Positions 1-10,812 of a DNA stretch of 64,000 nt are shown here, piece after piece. A program made the position numbers and the translations under genes. The stretch's first letter is position 1; every line of letters begins with the position of its first letter. The stretch spans positions 744,001 through 808,000 of the forward strand of contig JABYQU010000003.1 of the NCBI GenBank assembly GCA_022264855.1, given 5' to 3'. The notes under the pieces were generated by a model. That model was given only the letters and a program-made list of their open reading frames with translations. It made no database searches and had not been told where the DNA came from. This DNA comes from Lenzites betulinus (lineage: Eukaryota > Basidiomycota > Agaricomycetes > Polyporales > Polyporaceae).

Positions 1-735
1 TTGTCGTAGAATTTCAGCCAATTCTAGCGCGATCCGGTGATGCAATCAAGCCGCTCGCAAGCCATGTCACTGGCAGGGTCTCCCCGGAAAACGCCTCGCA
101 GCCGGCCGGGCATACCGCCGTCCGCCGTAGACCTCTGTACGTCTTCTCCCATGCGTAGCGTACATGTGGTAATAGATTACAGGGATACTCATACACATTG
201 GTTCAGGCGCCATCTCGCGGCCGTGCACAGAAGTTCCGGGGCGGCTGTACGAGTTTGCAAGCCTGCACCATGCCGTGTTGTGGATGCACTTTGAAGACTT
301 GGCAGCGTCCATACGCGCCGTTGCAACCCGATATGAGCCATGATCAATACCGTCCCTCGGGTGCTATTTCCATGACTCCTCGACCAGTATATTCGTTGTG
401 GCAGGCTCTGTTCGCGTCGTCCTGTGACACGTTTTGGTACATTCAGTCCCACGCTATATTGGCGTGCACGCGCCAGCTTATGAAGTGATCCAAACGAAAT
501 AATGTCAGCGCACCTGCAGGCACTCGGTAGGGTCAGCGGAGGCGGGCGGACACAGGTGCGAAAACGGATGGACGACAAATCGGATATTCGAAGGCGCAGA
601 CCCTCTCGACCGGCACGCAGCGCTGCGGCGGCGTCCCCAAATCCCAGTGTGTAGCCGCCCCGTCCTCTGGCGAGGTGAATTGTGTTTCCAGGGCGCCCAG
701 CACAGATCACGGTGCACGGCGGAAATTGCACGCAC

Positions 736-790
736 GGGAACAGGCTGGGTATCAGGGAGGTGGCACCTCCCTGATACCCTGCCTGTTCCC
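736..790. repeat. Near-perfect 27-bp inverted repeat (hairpin)
   Basis: The arms at 736-762 and 764-790 are reverse complements with a single mismatch and a 1-nt centre. As RNA or single-stranded DNA this would form a long uninterrupted stem. No TIR element or gene is recognisable around it. Confidence 0.9.
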
Positions 791-2382
791 GCTAACTACG
801 GCCTCATGTATCAATCAGCAGGTGGCCAGCGCCGCCTTCCCTTACGGAAGGCGTTTATATCGTACCAGTGGTATAGCTAGCTACATTTGCACCACAGTAG
901 CATATTTTTGCTTCACCGAACAAGGTATTAACGGAGGTCAAGTCGCTTTCCAAGGGCACATCGCGTGCCGATGCCCCACGAGCACTAACGGGTGCATCCC
1001 GCCATCCCGCCGTGCTGCTGCCATCTGCATCGAAGCCCGCGAGGCTTCACATGGACGCACACGTCGGACGACATGCAGCGCCGCTGCCGACGCCAAGTCT
1101 GCACCTGTGTTGTGCCATGGGGGGTCTGCGAACGCCCAGAACGCGGGGCCGGCCTTGAGCGAGCCGACGCAGGCGACGACGTGCGACGTGTCGGCGCTCT
1201 GCCGCTCCCACTAGTACTCCTCACGTGCGGAGAACAGAGCCGCGGGCCGCGGGCGCTGCGCAGGGGGTGGTGTGCGGAGTCGAGCCGGTCGCCCCGGGGG
1301 ACTGGTGCGGCGCATGCGACGGCGTCGGATGCGGCCTGTGCGAAGAGTGGGAACGTGAGTGCGGGGCCTGGGAGGAGGGCGGGGCGATACTCACCATAAC
1401 GCAGGCGGGGAGGGGTAGCGGGCGGTGGGCTGTGGGCGGCGACGACGATGAGGGCAACAGCCTCGTGTATTCATGTTGTGTAAAGGGAGGGGCGGAGCCT
1501 GCGCAGGACCGCGTTGGCGAAGTCGTACGCGCCCTGGTGGACTTGTCACTTGTCGGGATGTTCCGGGGGTTCATGCCTCAGCCGGATGTGCTCCGAGGGT
1601 GTCGACGGCGGCGGTAACAGATCGCGTGGACGCGGCTAGTACAGATTGGAGGGGCACTGCAGCCCTGAGCCGACCGCAGGCAGCCAATATATCCATGGCC
1701 GCCTCGGCTATCCCGTCGTTTTTTCGCCCTCCCGTCCACACCCTGCACTGCACCCCCCTGCCTTGAATCCACTCGGCGAACCCTACGGTACACGCATAAT
1801 ATCGGTAAGTAGACGGCGGGCGAGAGGGGCGATCGCTCGGCGTCCGGCATCGTGCAGACGGGCGGCGCACATCGTGGGCGCGGGCGAAGATGTAGGCGGC
1901 GAGCCATACTCCCGCTTCGGAGGCGTTCGCGCAAGGACGGCGGGCCGGCGAGTCTCCTTTGCAGCTCGCAACGGACTTGCCACGCGCGACCGCGCATCCT
2001 CACACGACGGCGCACGCCACACGCTGGCAGAGTTTCGGTGAGCATTTCTCAAGCAGCCCAATTGAGACTGTACTGACTTTCAAGGTTCCAAGTCTGCGCC
2101 GGGACTCGTGCGGTGCTAGCGGATTTGGCGCGGCCGGCAGTCGGGGGTTTTGTGTCCATGGCCGTGCCTTCGGGGACTCGGGCCCTCGTGGCCAGCGGAA
2201 TGCGCCATTCGCTTGGCCGTCCTCCTCCGGAACGCTGTGGCGACGTTGTACAAGCCATGACGACGTGTCAGTGCCTGCGCGGAGCTGGCGCGGTACGAGC
2301 GTGGGCTGGCATGATCGTGCGCGGACGACCCGTCGGCGACGTTCTCGGAGTGCAAGACACGACGTGCGCACGCGCAACGCGT

Positions 2383-2905
2383 TCGCTTCTCGCCGGCGGA
2401 GCGCGGTACTGCGACGCGACTCGATGCGACAGCGGGGGCGTGTCCGGAGAACGAGGGGGCAGGCGGGAGGGCGGAGGTACTCTGCGCAGAGGCCGCCGGA
2501 CTGTTCGAGTATGTGCATCAATACGGCAGTGTCCTTCGGCGTTTAGTACTCACCTTCCACAGATGACAGCGGTACGAGGCTCGATGTGCGTCGAGGCCCC
2601 TTCGACTCAAGCCGGCGGGCGTGCCCCTTGCGCAGACTCAACATCCGGCGCCCGGCACTCATTCAGTTTTCGCTGGCTGAGAGCGGTAAGTACTGTGATG
2701 CGACAGCGCGGGCGCTCCGGAGGACAAGCGGGCAGGCGGGAGGGCGCACGTGCTCTGCGCGGAGGCCGGCGATGTACGTATATCATTGCATAGTGTACTC
2801 CGGATGTACTGACCATTGTGGTATCACAGCGGTACCATGCACTGCACAGTGTCGCTCACAGCGCTCGCTGCGCGTCCGACTCAAGCCTACGGGCGTGCTC
2901 CGTGC
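2383..2905. repeat. Diverged tandem duplication, period about 265-270 bp
   Basis: Blocks near 2388-2525 and 2655-2775 share order and wording: a 'gcggta.tact' start, a 'gcgacagcg' block, then 'gggcaggcgggagggc' and 'ctctgcgc.gaggccg'. The block at 2567-2640 likewise resembles the one at 2830-2912, including 'cgactcaagcc..cgggcgtgc'. The copies differ at many positions, so the duplication is old. No coding function is evident. Confidence 0.6.
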
Positions 2906-3866
2906 ACAGACTCAGTGGGACAGGGCGGCGGCCGCGGTCCTCATACAATTGCAGAGGTGCGATGTTTGTCCACTGTGCGCGTATCAAGCACGGTGCGGGG
3001 TCGCATTACAACGCGTGCTCCGCGCCGAAGAGTCTTGCCGCGCTCGGGGGGCTTCCGCGGCATGTTCGAGGCCGGCGTCCGCGGTGCGTTGACGAGTCCG
3101 GCACTGTTTATGCGAGGACTCACCTGAGATGTTCATATCGCGAGAGCAGTACGCGGGCAGTCGGCGCAAGGGCGGGAGAGGACGCGAGGGGAGGTGGACT
3201 TGGTGGCGGTGTGGAGGCAAGAGAGGCGAGGCGAGCTGCGGGAGGTTGTGGGCGCGGGAGAGTGGCGGGCGTCTATTTGCGGACTTGTGCAATTTCGCGA
3301 TCTGCGCTGGTCTGCACGGTCTCTCTCTCGTATATATGCGCGTATATTCACTGCGAATCCGCTATTCTGCGCGTTTGCGAATGCTCTCCCGCGTCGACTG
3401 AGTTCCCTGTTGAATACGCTAGGCTAGCACTCTCGTCGAATAAACTCCCCGCGAGTACACTCCCTGAGTACACTCCCCGTCTCCCGTCGAGTACCCTCCC
3501 TAGCACCACCGTCGAATACAATGACCCGCCCCGAGTCCGAGTCCGCGATTCTCGTCGTGGCAGCCTGCGCTGCGTACGCCAGGCACTGGCAGAGGCCGGC
3601 CGTGGGGTGACGTCAGAGAGAAGCAGCGCGCCGATCGATCGCGCGGCGGGCAGTCGCGAGGAGAGCGAGGGAAGAGCCCAGCGGAGGACTCTCGCGACGG
3701 GCAGTGGACGTGCGCGCGCAGTCCAGGCGATATTGATCGCAGCACAGCCGCCGAACACGGCTCGCCCGCGCTTGCCAGTGATCGCCACTCCCCGTCCCCG
3801 ACCGTCTCTCTGCGGGGGCGCTCGCCCGCAGTAGCACGCCCTTCTCCCTCTCGCCGTCGTCTCGCC

Positions 3867-6444
3867 ATGCTGCCCACCACCCGCAAGGACGCCGCCGGCT
3901 TCCACGCATCCCCAAACACCGCCGTTCTCTGCCTCCGCTTCATCGCCCGCCGCTACCTCGTCTTTGGCGTGACTGGCTTCGTGTTCTTTTCGCTTCTCCT
4001 CCGCACCCTCTACGTCCGCCGCGAGGCCGCCGTCGAAGTCTCGCCCTTCCCAGAGATCGACCAGACGACGCCCCGATGGGCGGGCCTGAGGCTGCCCCCG
4101 CTCTACGGCCAGTACCACCAGTACGAGCATCGGCTGCCTCAACACCACTGGAACGCCGCCTCGCATGCCACGGAGCCCAACATGTTCTGGATCCCCGGAC
4201 ACAGCAAGGGTGCGTCGTCCCCCAGACTGATTTATGCAGGCGTGTGATACCGGTGCCAGGGTCGGGCTGGGGCAACATCATGCAAGAGGTCCTTCTCAAC
4301 GCCTTCCTCGCCCACCAGGCAAACCGCGCGTACGTCGTCCTCGACGTCTTCCCTGCAACTGCATTCTGACGCTGTTTTGCTCGCCTTCCAGCTTCGTGTT
4401 CTACAACTACACGTGGAACGATAACCACGCGGAGGACTACGCCGATTACAGCGGAAAGCCCATCCCGTCGCGCGTCCCCCTCACCGCGCTCATCCGAGGT
4501 AAGCCCCCTTCCATTCGTCCGCGATCGCCGCCAGCAGGCCAGGGACGCGGTATATGCGCCAGCAGCGTTGTTTCCTAGCGCAGAGGGAGGCGCGCAGCAT
4601 CAAATTAGTCCAGGCCTTGGCCTTCGCACGCCGCCTGCCCCGCGCACATCCAAAGTCCTAGTCTCGCCACCAGACCTTATAGAGCGCGTCCTCTTTGGGC
4701 ACGTCGGAGTGCGAAAAACCAAGGCAGAGAAGCGCTCTGTAAGGTCTGGTGGCATTCGTATAGAAGGGTAGGGGTTCTCGTCGCGCATGGCAGGTCCTGG
4801 CACGTTGCGCCTCTCGTCTGAGCCGCTACCGTTGGCCGCGTTATACAGCCCCTTCCCACCCTATGAAATGCATCACTCGAACGGCCCCGCGGTGGCGCGT
4901 TTCCTTGCTCGTCTTGAAGCTTCCAAGGTTAGGATTTTGTTGCATAAGGGATGCCATAGCGCACAAATCTCATCCTAAAGCTGTGAGGGTGGAGAGCCTT
5001 GCTCTGATTAGCAAGGAATATTATTTCTGCCTCGCGCCGCCCTGCCGCTCGACGAAGAGACCTCTGCACTGCTCATGTGCCTCAATGTCAGTGGAGAGGA
5101 TCTCGACGATCATAACCTGGAATTCGAGGCCTCCCTCGACCCTGCACATACACTCAATGACATCAAAGGGGACACCAGCAGGGGCTACCGTGCCGGTCGC
5201 TCTCGCTCTCTCGTGGGCTCTGTGAGATCGTCATGCAACGTTGTTTCCTAGCACAGAGGCGCGCAGCATCAAATCAGTCCAGGCCTTGACCCGCGCGCAT
5301 CCACCGTCCATGATCCACCGATTCCCGCGCTCACACACGGCCTCTTCCCCGCAGGTCCGATCGTAGGCGGCGCATGGCCCGCGGGCGACCCCGCCCCGCT
5401 CGCCGTCTCGGAGGAGTACTGGCACCACATCTGCGACGACCGCGCGCACGTCGTGCCCCGCGTAGACGTGCACGACCACATCCCGTCCTGGTACGTCGGC
5501 GCGGTCACGACCGGCTGGGTCGACAAGCTGCGCGCGCTCGACAACGTGCAGTGCGTCGAGGCCGGCGGCGACGGCGGCCCGCCCTACAGCTGGGTGTACG
5601 TCCCCCGCGCCTGTCCCCTCGCGACCTAAAATGCTAACTCCCTCCGCGCGCGCGTAGAACATTCGGCGACAAGGACGCGATGCACGAGGTGTGGCCCGAA
5701 TACCGCAAATCGCCCATACTCACGCACTTCGCGCACTCCGCGCTCGTCGAGCTCGCGTTCGACAACAACCGCGAGGTCTTCGCGCCCACCGCCGTGCTCG
5801 AGCCGCCGCTCTCCGCCGTGCCGCTCGCGCTGCCCGCCGCCGCGCGCTACGCCGAGATCCCCGGGCTGCTCGTGCTGCACGTGCGCCGCGGCGACTACGC
5901 GGGCCACTGCGAGCACCTTGCGCGCTGGTCGTCGACGTACCTCGCGTACAACACGCTCCCCGAGCTGCCCGACCGCTTCGATCCGCCCCAGGGCGGCAGC
6001 TGGGGCGAGAACACGCCGGAGAACGTGGAGATCTACATGGCGCACTGCTTTCCGGGCGTCGCGCAGATCGTGCGCCGCGTCGCGGAGGTCGCGGCAACGG
6101 AGGCGGCGAAGGGCTTGAAGCATGTGTATGTGATGACGAATGCGGATAAGGAGTGGATCGCGGAGCTGAAGGAGGCGCTGGAGGGGATGGGCCGCTGGGA
6201 GAGCGTGTCGGCGAGTCGGGATTTGGTGCTCAATTGGGAGCAGAAGTATGTCGCGCAGGCGGTGGACATGCTCATCGCACAGCGCGCGCAGGTATTCATC
6301 GGCAACGGGGTGCGTCATCTTTCTTTCCGTTCATTACCTTGTGTCCGCTGACGAGTCTTGTGGCAGTGGTCGAGTCTGACGGGCAACGCGGTGCTGATGC
6401 GGATGGCGAACGGGTTCCGGCCAGATAGCACACGCTTCTGGTAA
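3867..6444 (+). CDS. GDP-fucose O-fucosyltransferase-like type II membrane protein (CigA-like)
   Basis: Six exons splice cleanly: 3867-4209, 4260-4329, 4392-4498, 5355-5595, 5658-6309 and 6367-6444. The product is 496 aa. A short N-terminal tail and one hydrophobic segment (about residues 31-50, followed by RR) indicate a type II Golgi or ER enzyme with a lumenal C-terminal domain. The motif LHVRRGDY (Arg-Arg-Gly-Asp at about 330-333) is the signature nucleotide-sugar site of fucosyltransferases of the O-FucT/GT65-GT68 kind. The wording 'FVFYNYTWN' and 'GWGNIMQE' recalls the basidiomycete CigA-type proteins. The substrate cannot be told from sequence. Intron 3 is about 856 nt against 50-62 nt for the others, because it carries inserted repeats. 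The start is the first ATG before the membrane segment. The gene is convergent with the BTB gene downstream. Confidence 0.85.
4559..5287. repeat. Intron insertion flanked by direct repeats, with internal hairpin
   Basis: Within intron 3 of the fucosyltransferase gene, a stretch of about 50-55 bp at 4563-4617 (starting 'cgttgtttcctagcgcagag') recurs at 5239-5287 with a few changes and one short deletion. The copies bracket about 620 bp of extra intron sequence. Inside is a 22-bp inverted repeat (4666-4687 with 4732-4753) with one mismatch that can still pair as G-U in RNA. This looks like an insertion or duplication that enlarged the intron. No terminal inverted repeats or coding capacity are visible. 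Confidence 0.75.
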
Positions 6445-6922
6445 ACGCTCCGACGACGGCTCTCTTGACGACCCACAACGCCCAAAACGACCCGGCCCCG
6501 ACTTATGGCAATTGGCCAAGCAGCTCACGACTTAGAGAGCGAGCACGCGTACGGGCAGGGCAACATCTTGCCGGCCCTACGACGCCCCACGCACGGTACA
6601 CGACCACGCACTCCCACTTATGTTACGGAGGACATGTATAGGTATAGCACACTATAATATGCAGCTGGTACAGGGGTGCCTCGCGGTGTTAATTCAAGCA
6701 GACCATGATCATGCATACAGATGACGGACGGGCGGGCGTGGTGCGGGATACAATGAGGTTGAGATCCGGGAAAAAGAGTGGCAAGACAGACGGGCGAGCA
6801 AGAGGAAGAGGAAGAAGGGGCAGATGTGCTATGTGCATGATGTACCCAAGAAAATATCAGCGAGGGGATGGTGGTCAGTATAGATGCATATCCGGTTCGG
6901 ATGAACGAAGCGTCGTCGGGGC
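6445..6922. other. Convergent intergenic region
   Basis: This 478-bp space lies between the stop codons of two convergent genes. It should hold both 3' UTRs. I see no further gene. Confidence 0.6.
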
Positions 6923-8309
6923 TCATTTCGCGGGGGCAGCAGCAGGCGCCGTCGGGTCCTTCCAGTCCTCGACCGTGATGCCCATATACTGCGGGAGGCG
7001 CTTCCACACGTCGCGACGCACCTCCAGGTCGCGCGCGTGCAGCATCGTGCGGCACGGCTCGCACAGCGGCCACAGCTCGACGACGTCCTCGATCCAGTGC
7101 TCCCACGTGTCGAGCGCGGCGTAGCCCGCGATGTCCCCAATCGGGTCCTTCTGCAGCCCGTCGAGCATCATGCCGAGGATCTCGCGCAGGGCGCGCTCGC
7201 ACGCCTTCGACGTGCACTGGCCGCTCGGCGTCGGCTTGCAGATCGTGCACGCGCCGCGCGTGCTCGCGCGCACGAGCTCCGTCCGGCCGCGCAGGACGAG
7301 CTCGAGGTCCTTCGGGTCGAGGCGCTCCGTGCTCCCGTCGGAGCGCTCGACACCCGTGGTGAGCTCCGAGTCGAGCTGGCAGCAAAGGTAGAGCGCGGTG
7401 GGCAGCACGGAGTCGGTGTGCGTGAGGCGGGCGAGGTTGATAGCAGTGATTGCGTCTTGCGGGGTGATGTGGAGGAAGAGATTGCCGTCAACGCCCGCGG
7501 TGTCCCAGACGGAGAGGTCGTTCGTGAAGTACAGCTTGAGGTGGTGCATCGCGCGTGAATGCAGGTCTTCGACATGATACTTGTGGGACATGCGGACGAG
7601 GGCGGCGAGTTCGGCGAATTCCATTCGCTCTCCCGGGATGACCGGGAATCTGTTCCGAGGTCAGTATGTGTAATGAGTACTAGCAAAAGCGATGCACGCA
7701 CTTTCGTATGCCACAAAGTACGCGTAGTAGGTGGCGGAGGTCGTCAGGTGGGTCGGATATGTGTACGACAGGACAGCTTTCCATGGTCTCGGATGTTGAA
7801 GGTTGGGCCATGGAAAAAAGGTCGCGGAAAATGACCGAGTGTCGGGTAAGCAATCCGCGGTAGACACGGAAGGCAGTGTCCCTGCAAAGGAGGACGATGT
7901 TGCCGTCTTCGAACCAGAGGTCGGGGTCGCGCTTGACGGTGCCGCTTAAGCTGACGGTCGCCAGTTCAGCTGGAAGGGAGGAGGCATGGTCGCCGAGATT
8001 GATACGCCATCGCTTGACAACGCCATTGGGGGACATGAAGTCTCTAGCGCGGTGGGTGAGCATGCGGCGCTTGAGCACCAGGCGGAGAGGGGACATGGGA
8101 GAAGGGTGAGAAGAAGATGAGAAGGAGACGCACGGGGATTTTGAGCGGGAAGCGGTGTGCTCGTCAGGCTCAAGCTCACGGTGACTGGCGAGGTCAGGGA
8201 AGATGGTCTCCGAGTCGGGGGACTGCGGCCACTCGTGCGGGAGGCTGGGGGAGGGCGTGCGGGAGGGAAGGGGGGTGATACGCTGGAGTACGGCCTTGCG
8301 GAGGCTCAT
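6923..8309 (-). CDS. BTB/POZ domain protein
   Basis: Two exons, 8309-7702 and 7649-6923, join in frame across a 52-nt intron (GTGCGT..CAG) to give 444 aa. After a Ser/Pro-rich N-terminus of about 130 residues, the text 'DLWFEDGNIVLLCRDTAF' and 'HSVIFRDLFSM' marks the start of a BTB/POZ fold. It continues through 'PVVHISDPPDDLRHLLRVL' and 'LAALVRMSHKYHVEDL'. This is the large Agaricomycete BTB family, usually without a kelch or MATH partner. BTB domains mediate dimerisation or Cullin-3 adaptor contacts; the partner here is unknown. A C-terminal region with several Cys residues (CTICKPT, CTSKAC, CEPC) could bind a metal, but this is inference. The promoter is shared, head to head, with the AlkB-like gene at 8960. 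Confidence 0.85.
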
Positions 8310-8959
8310 TGTACGTTCAGCTCAAGCTTGAGGACGTCGTCGTGGGCGCTCGGGAAGGAGAGAACAATGGTGGCGGCCCTCGCTTGCGCATCGCCTTGCC
8401 AAAACTCCAACCGCGTCTTAATTGTTCGGGCTCACGTGACCGAGTTTTGCCTCTATAAGGCAAGTCCCCTCGCTCGCGCTCCACAAGCATCGCTAACGCC
8501 AACACGCGAAGAAAACATGTAGGAGAAGGACAGAACGACGCGACATGGGGGAAAGGAGAAAAAGGGAGGAGAGACGAGAAATTAAGGCTTCAACTCAATA
8601 TATATGCCCTTCCCGTCTTCTGTGAAGAGCGCTATAATACTCATTCTTCTACGCCGCAGAGGTTTCTTCACATAAGTTTAAACTGATCCACGAAATATAT
8701 GGTGTCATAGCCAAAATAACACATAGCTCCATATGTTTTATTAAAACATGTCTCTTGGCCATACGTTCGCGCAGCTCGAACTGTGGGCATATGTGTGCCC
8801 TCATATAGATTCTGATCAATGACCTAGCTAGTAGATGTAGGTAGTGTGCGAAAAAACCGAATTCAAGCCAGTGACAAGCGCCAATAAGCGCCGCGAAACA
8901 CAGGAGAACACTGGGCAGCAATTATTTCTTTCGCACTCATTCTTCCCTTCTGCACGACC
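8310..8959. other. Divergent intergenic region
   Basis: This 650-bp region separates the start codons of the BTB gene (minus) and the AlkB-like gene (plus). It should contain both promoters. A TATA-like 'tataagg' occurs at about 8454-8460, and AT-rich stretches occur at 8600-8640 and 8690-8760. I see no gene. Confidence 0.6.
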
Positions 8960-10601
8960 ATGACAGCCTCGACGAGTACGATACCTTCAGACGACATTCA
9001 CGACCCTACAAGCGCTGCATACAAGAAAGCGCGCCGCAAATTCCTCAAATCCACGCGCGGCAGACCCGACCACATCGATGCCGACTGGACGCCTTTCCGC
9101 GCGGCCGAGAAAAAGTACAAGGCTCGGTTCCCCCCGCCCGATCTTTTCGACGTACTCGACCAAGCGTCTGCAGACCTAAAACGTGAGGAAGAGGTCGCGC
9201 GGGGTAAATGGAAGGGACGCGCCGACGCAGTGCCGTGCAATGAGGTCCCGCTTCGGGATGGGGACGGTCACGCAAGGAGAGCGTACACATTCCCGGGCAC
9301 TCCTGGTGCGCGATCATCGTACGAACTACACAATGTGTACGTGTTTATGTTGTATGCTTTGAATATACCAGGTCTTGTTCTCCTGCCTGCTTTCGTCTCC
9401 CCGCGCGAGCAGCGCCGGCTGGTGCGATGGGCCCTGTGTGAGCAGGCGAAACATCCAAACGAGACGAACTTGGACACGCACTACGTGCTACCGCGCGACG
9501 GCCTCTGGAATCAATATGCCAAGATCAGAGCAGGAGAATGCGAAGAGCAGGATGTTCTCCCTCGTGCCAGCCTACAAGATATTCTAATTCAGGAGGACCT
9601 AGGCTCAAGAGGGGAGCCTTCGGGTCCACGCAAACTAATATCTAACGAGCCCGCGAGCCCTGCGAACTACATCGAGCTCCTCACAACACCGAAGCCCGCT
9701 GCCCCGCCCGCTCCAACACTCCGTGCCGTTTCTACAACGAGCTTGGTCCCACGGTTGAGGTGGGCGAATATCGGATGGTTCTATCACTGGGGGACAAAAC
9801 AGTACGATTTCACGCGCGGCCCAGGGGATATCGCGCCTCTCGTCAGAGACTTGTGTAAAGGCGTCGTTGAGAGCATACCGTGGGATCATCTATTTGGCGG
9901 GACAGAGTCCGACGGTGTTGAAGACTGGGGTGCAGAAGGTCCCGACTGGATGTATTGGAAAGAAACGTATGGTAAGCTTTATATCTCTGGTCTTACGGTA
10001 TGGATATCAACGGCTCGCGACACGACAGAGCCAGACGCGGGCATTGTTAACTTTTATCAGACAAAGGTGAATCCGTGATAGCCCAGTAATTCCCCGAGAG
10101 AAGATATTGATCTGGACACCCTCAGGACACTTTAATGGCACACGTAGATCGCTCGGAACTGTCCGCAACCTCGCCGCTCGTTTCTGTATCGTACGTCGCC
10201 CTCCTTGCTCCCCTCAGGATCGCTCGTCCCAATTAAATATCTTGATGTCAAGACTTGGATGCGCCGCCATCTTCCTCATCGGAGGTCTCACGCGAGACGA
10301 CCCACCCACCGCAATTCTCCTTCGCTCGGGCGACGTGGTCGTCATGTCAGGCCCGGCTTGCCGCCGCGCATATCATGGTCAGCTTGGCTGCGTTTCACAT
10401 GTGCTGTATATGGCGACTAACAGTTAGTGACTACCAGGTGTGCCGCGCATACTCGAGGGCACCCTTCCCCCTCACTTCGAGGGCGAGGATGAAGAGGGCT
10501 GGGGCATATACGAAGAGTATTTGCGCAACACGAGGATCAACGTGAATGTGCGGCAAGTGTTTCCGAAGGGATTCGACCCGACTACGGTTCCCCTTCCATA
10601 G
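8960..10601 (+). CDS. AlkB-like 2-oxoglutarate/Fe(II) dioxygenase (ALKBH1-type)
   Basis: The exons are 8960-9305, 9372-9971, 10029-10066, 10126-10190, 10253-10377 and 10438-10601, giving 445 aa. The first 66-nt gap (9306-9371, GTGCGC..CAG) is in frame and open, so a 467-aa form is also possible. The spliced form reads 'FPGTPGLVLLPAF', which suits the family. The iron site is HxD (H334-V-D336) plus a distal His (H391, in AYHG). The 2-oxoglutarate and substrate strand RINVNVR carries R424 and R430, the RxNxxxR pattern of AlkB proteins. 'FYQTKDTLMAHVDRSE' and 'IFLIGG' follow the ALKBH1 order. Such enzymes remove alkyl groups from nucleic acids, with tRNA or DNA as substrate for ALKBH1-type members. 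It lies tail to tail with the secreted-protein gene downstream. Confidence 0.88.
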
Positions 10602-10812
10602 GCAAAGGTACTTTATACGTAGTGAGTTATGTCCACTTATCACCACAGTAGAGTATTAGATGCTAAGCACCGCTATCCAAGACATGTTGTCAAATTAACA
10701 GATGGACCATGATCGTTATGTGCCGCAGCAGGGAATATCACTAGAATTGGCGTCGCAGACGTTTGTTAAAGAGCTAAGCTTATAATATCCGGGACGACAT
10801 CTTAAACACCTT

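Larger units (their letters stand above)
1..3866. other. Gene-poor GC-rich region
   Basis: I see no convincing gene here. Open frames exist on both strands, but they are Arg/Ala/Pro-rich, overlap one another and match no family I recognise, as expected by chance at this GC content. The region holds a hairpin (736-790) and a diverged tandem duplication (about 2.4-2.9 kb). The last 450 bp is the likely promoter and 5' leader of the gene starting at 3867. It contains a cluster of GAGTAC-like repeats at about 3425-3520. Confidence 0.6.

Noticed and set aside
2818..3834. 338-aa plus-strand frame at the left end
   Set aside because: It is Arg/Ser/Ala-rich without any domain, and it overlaps equally long minus-strand frames in GC-rich DNA. 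It ends just before the real first gene.
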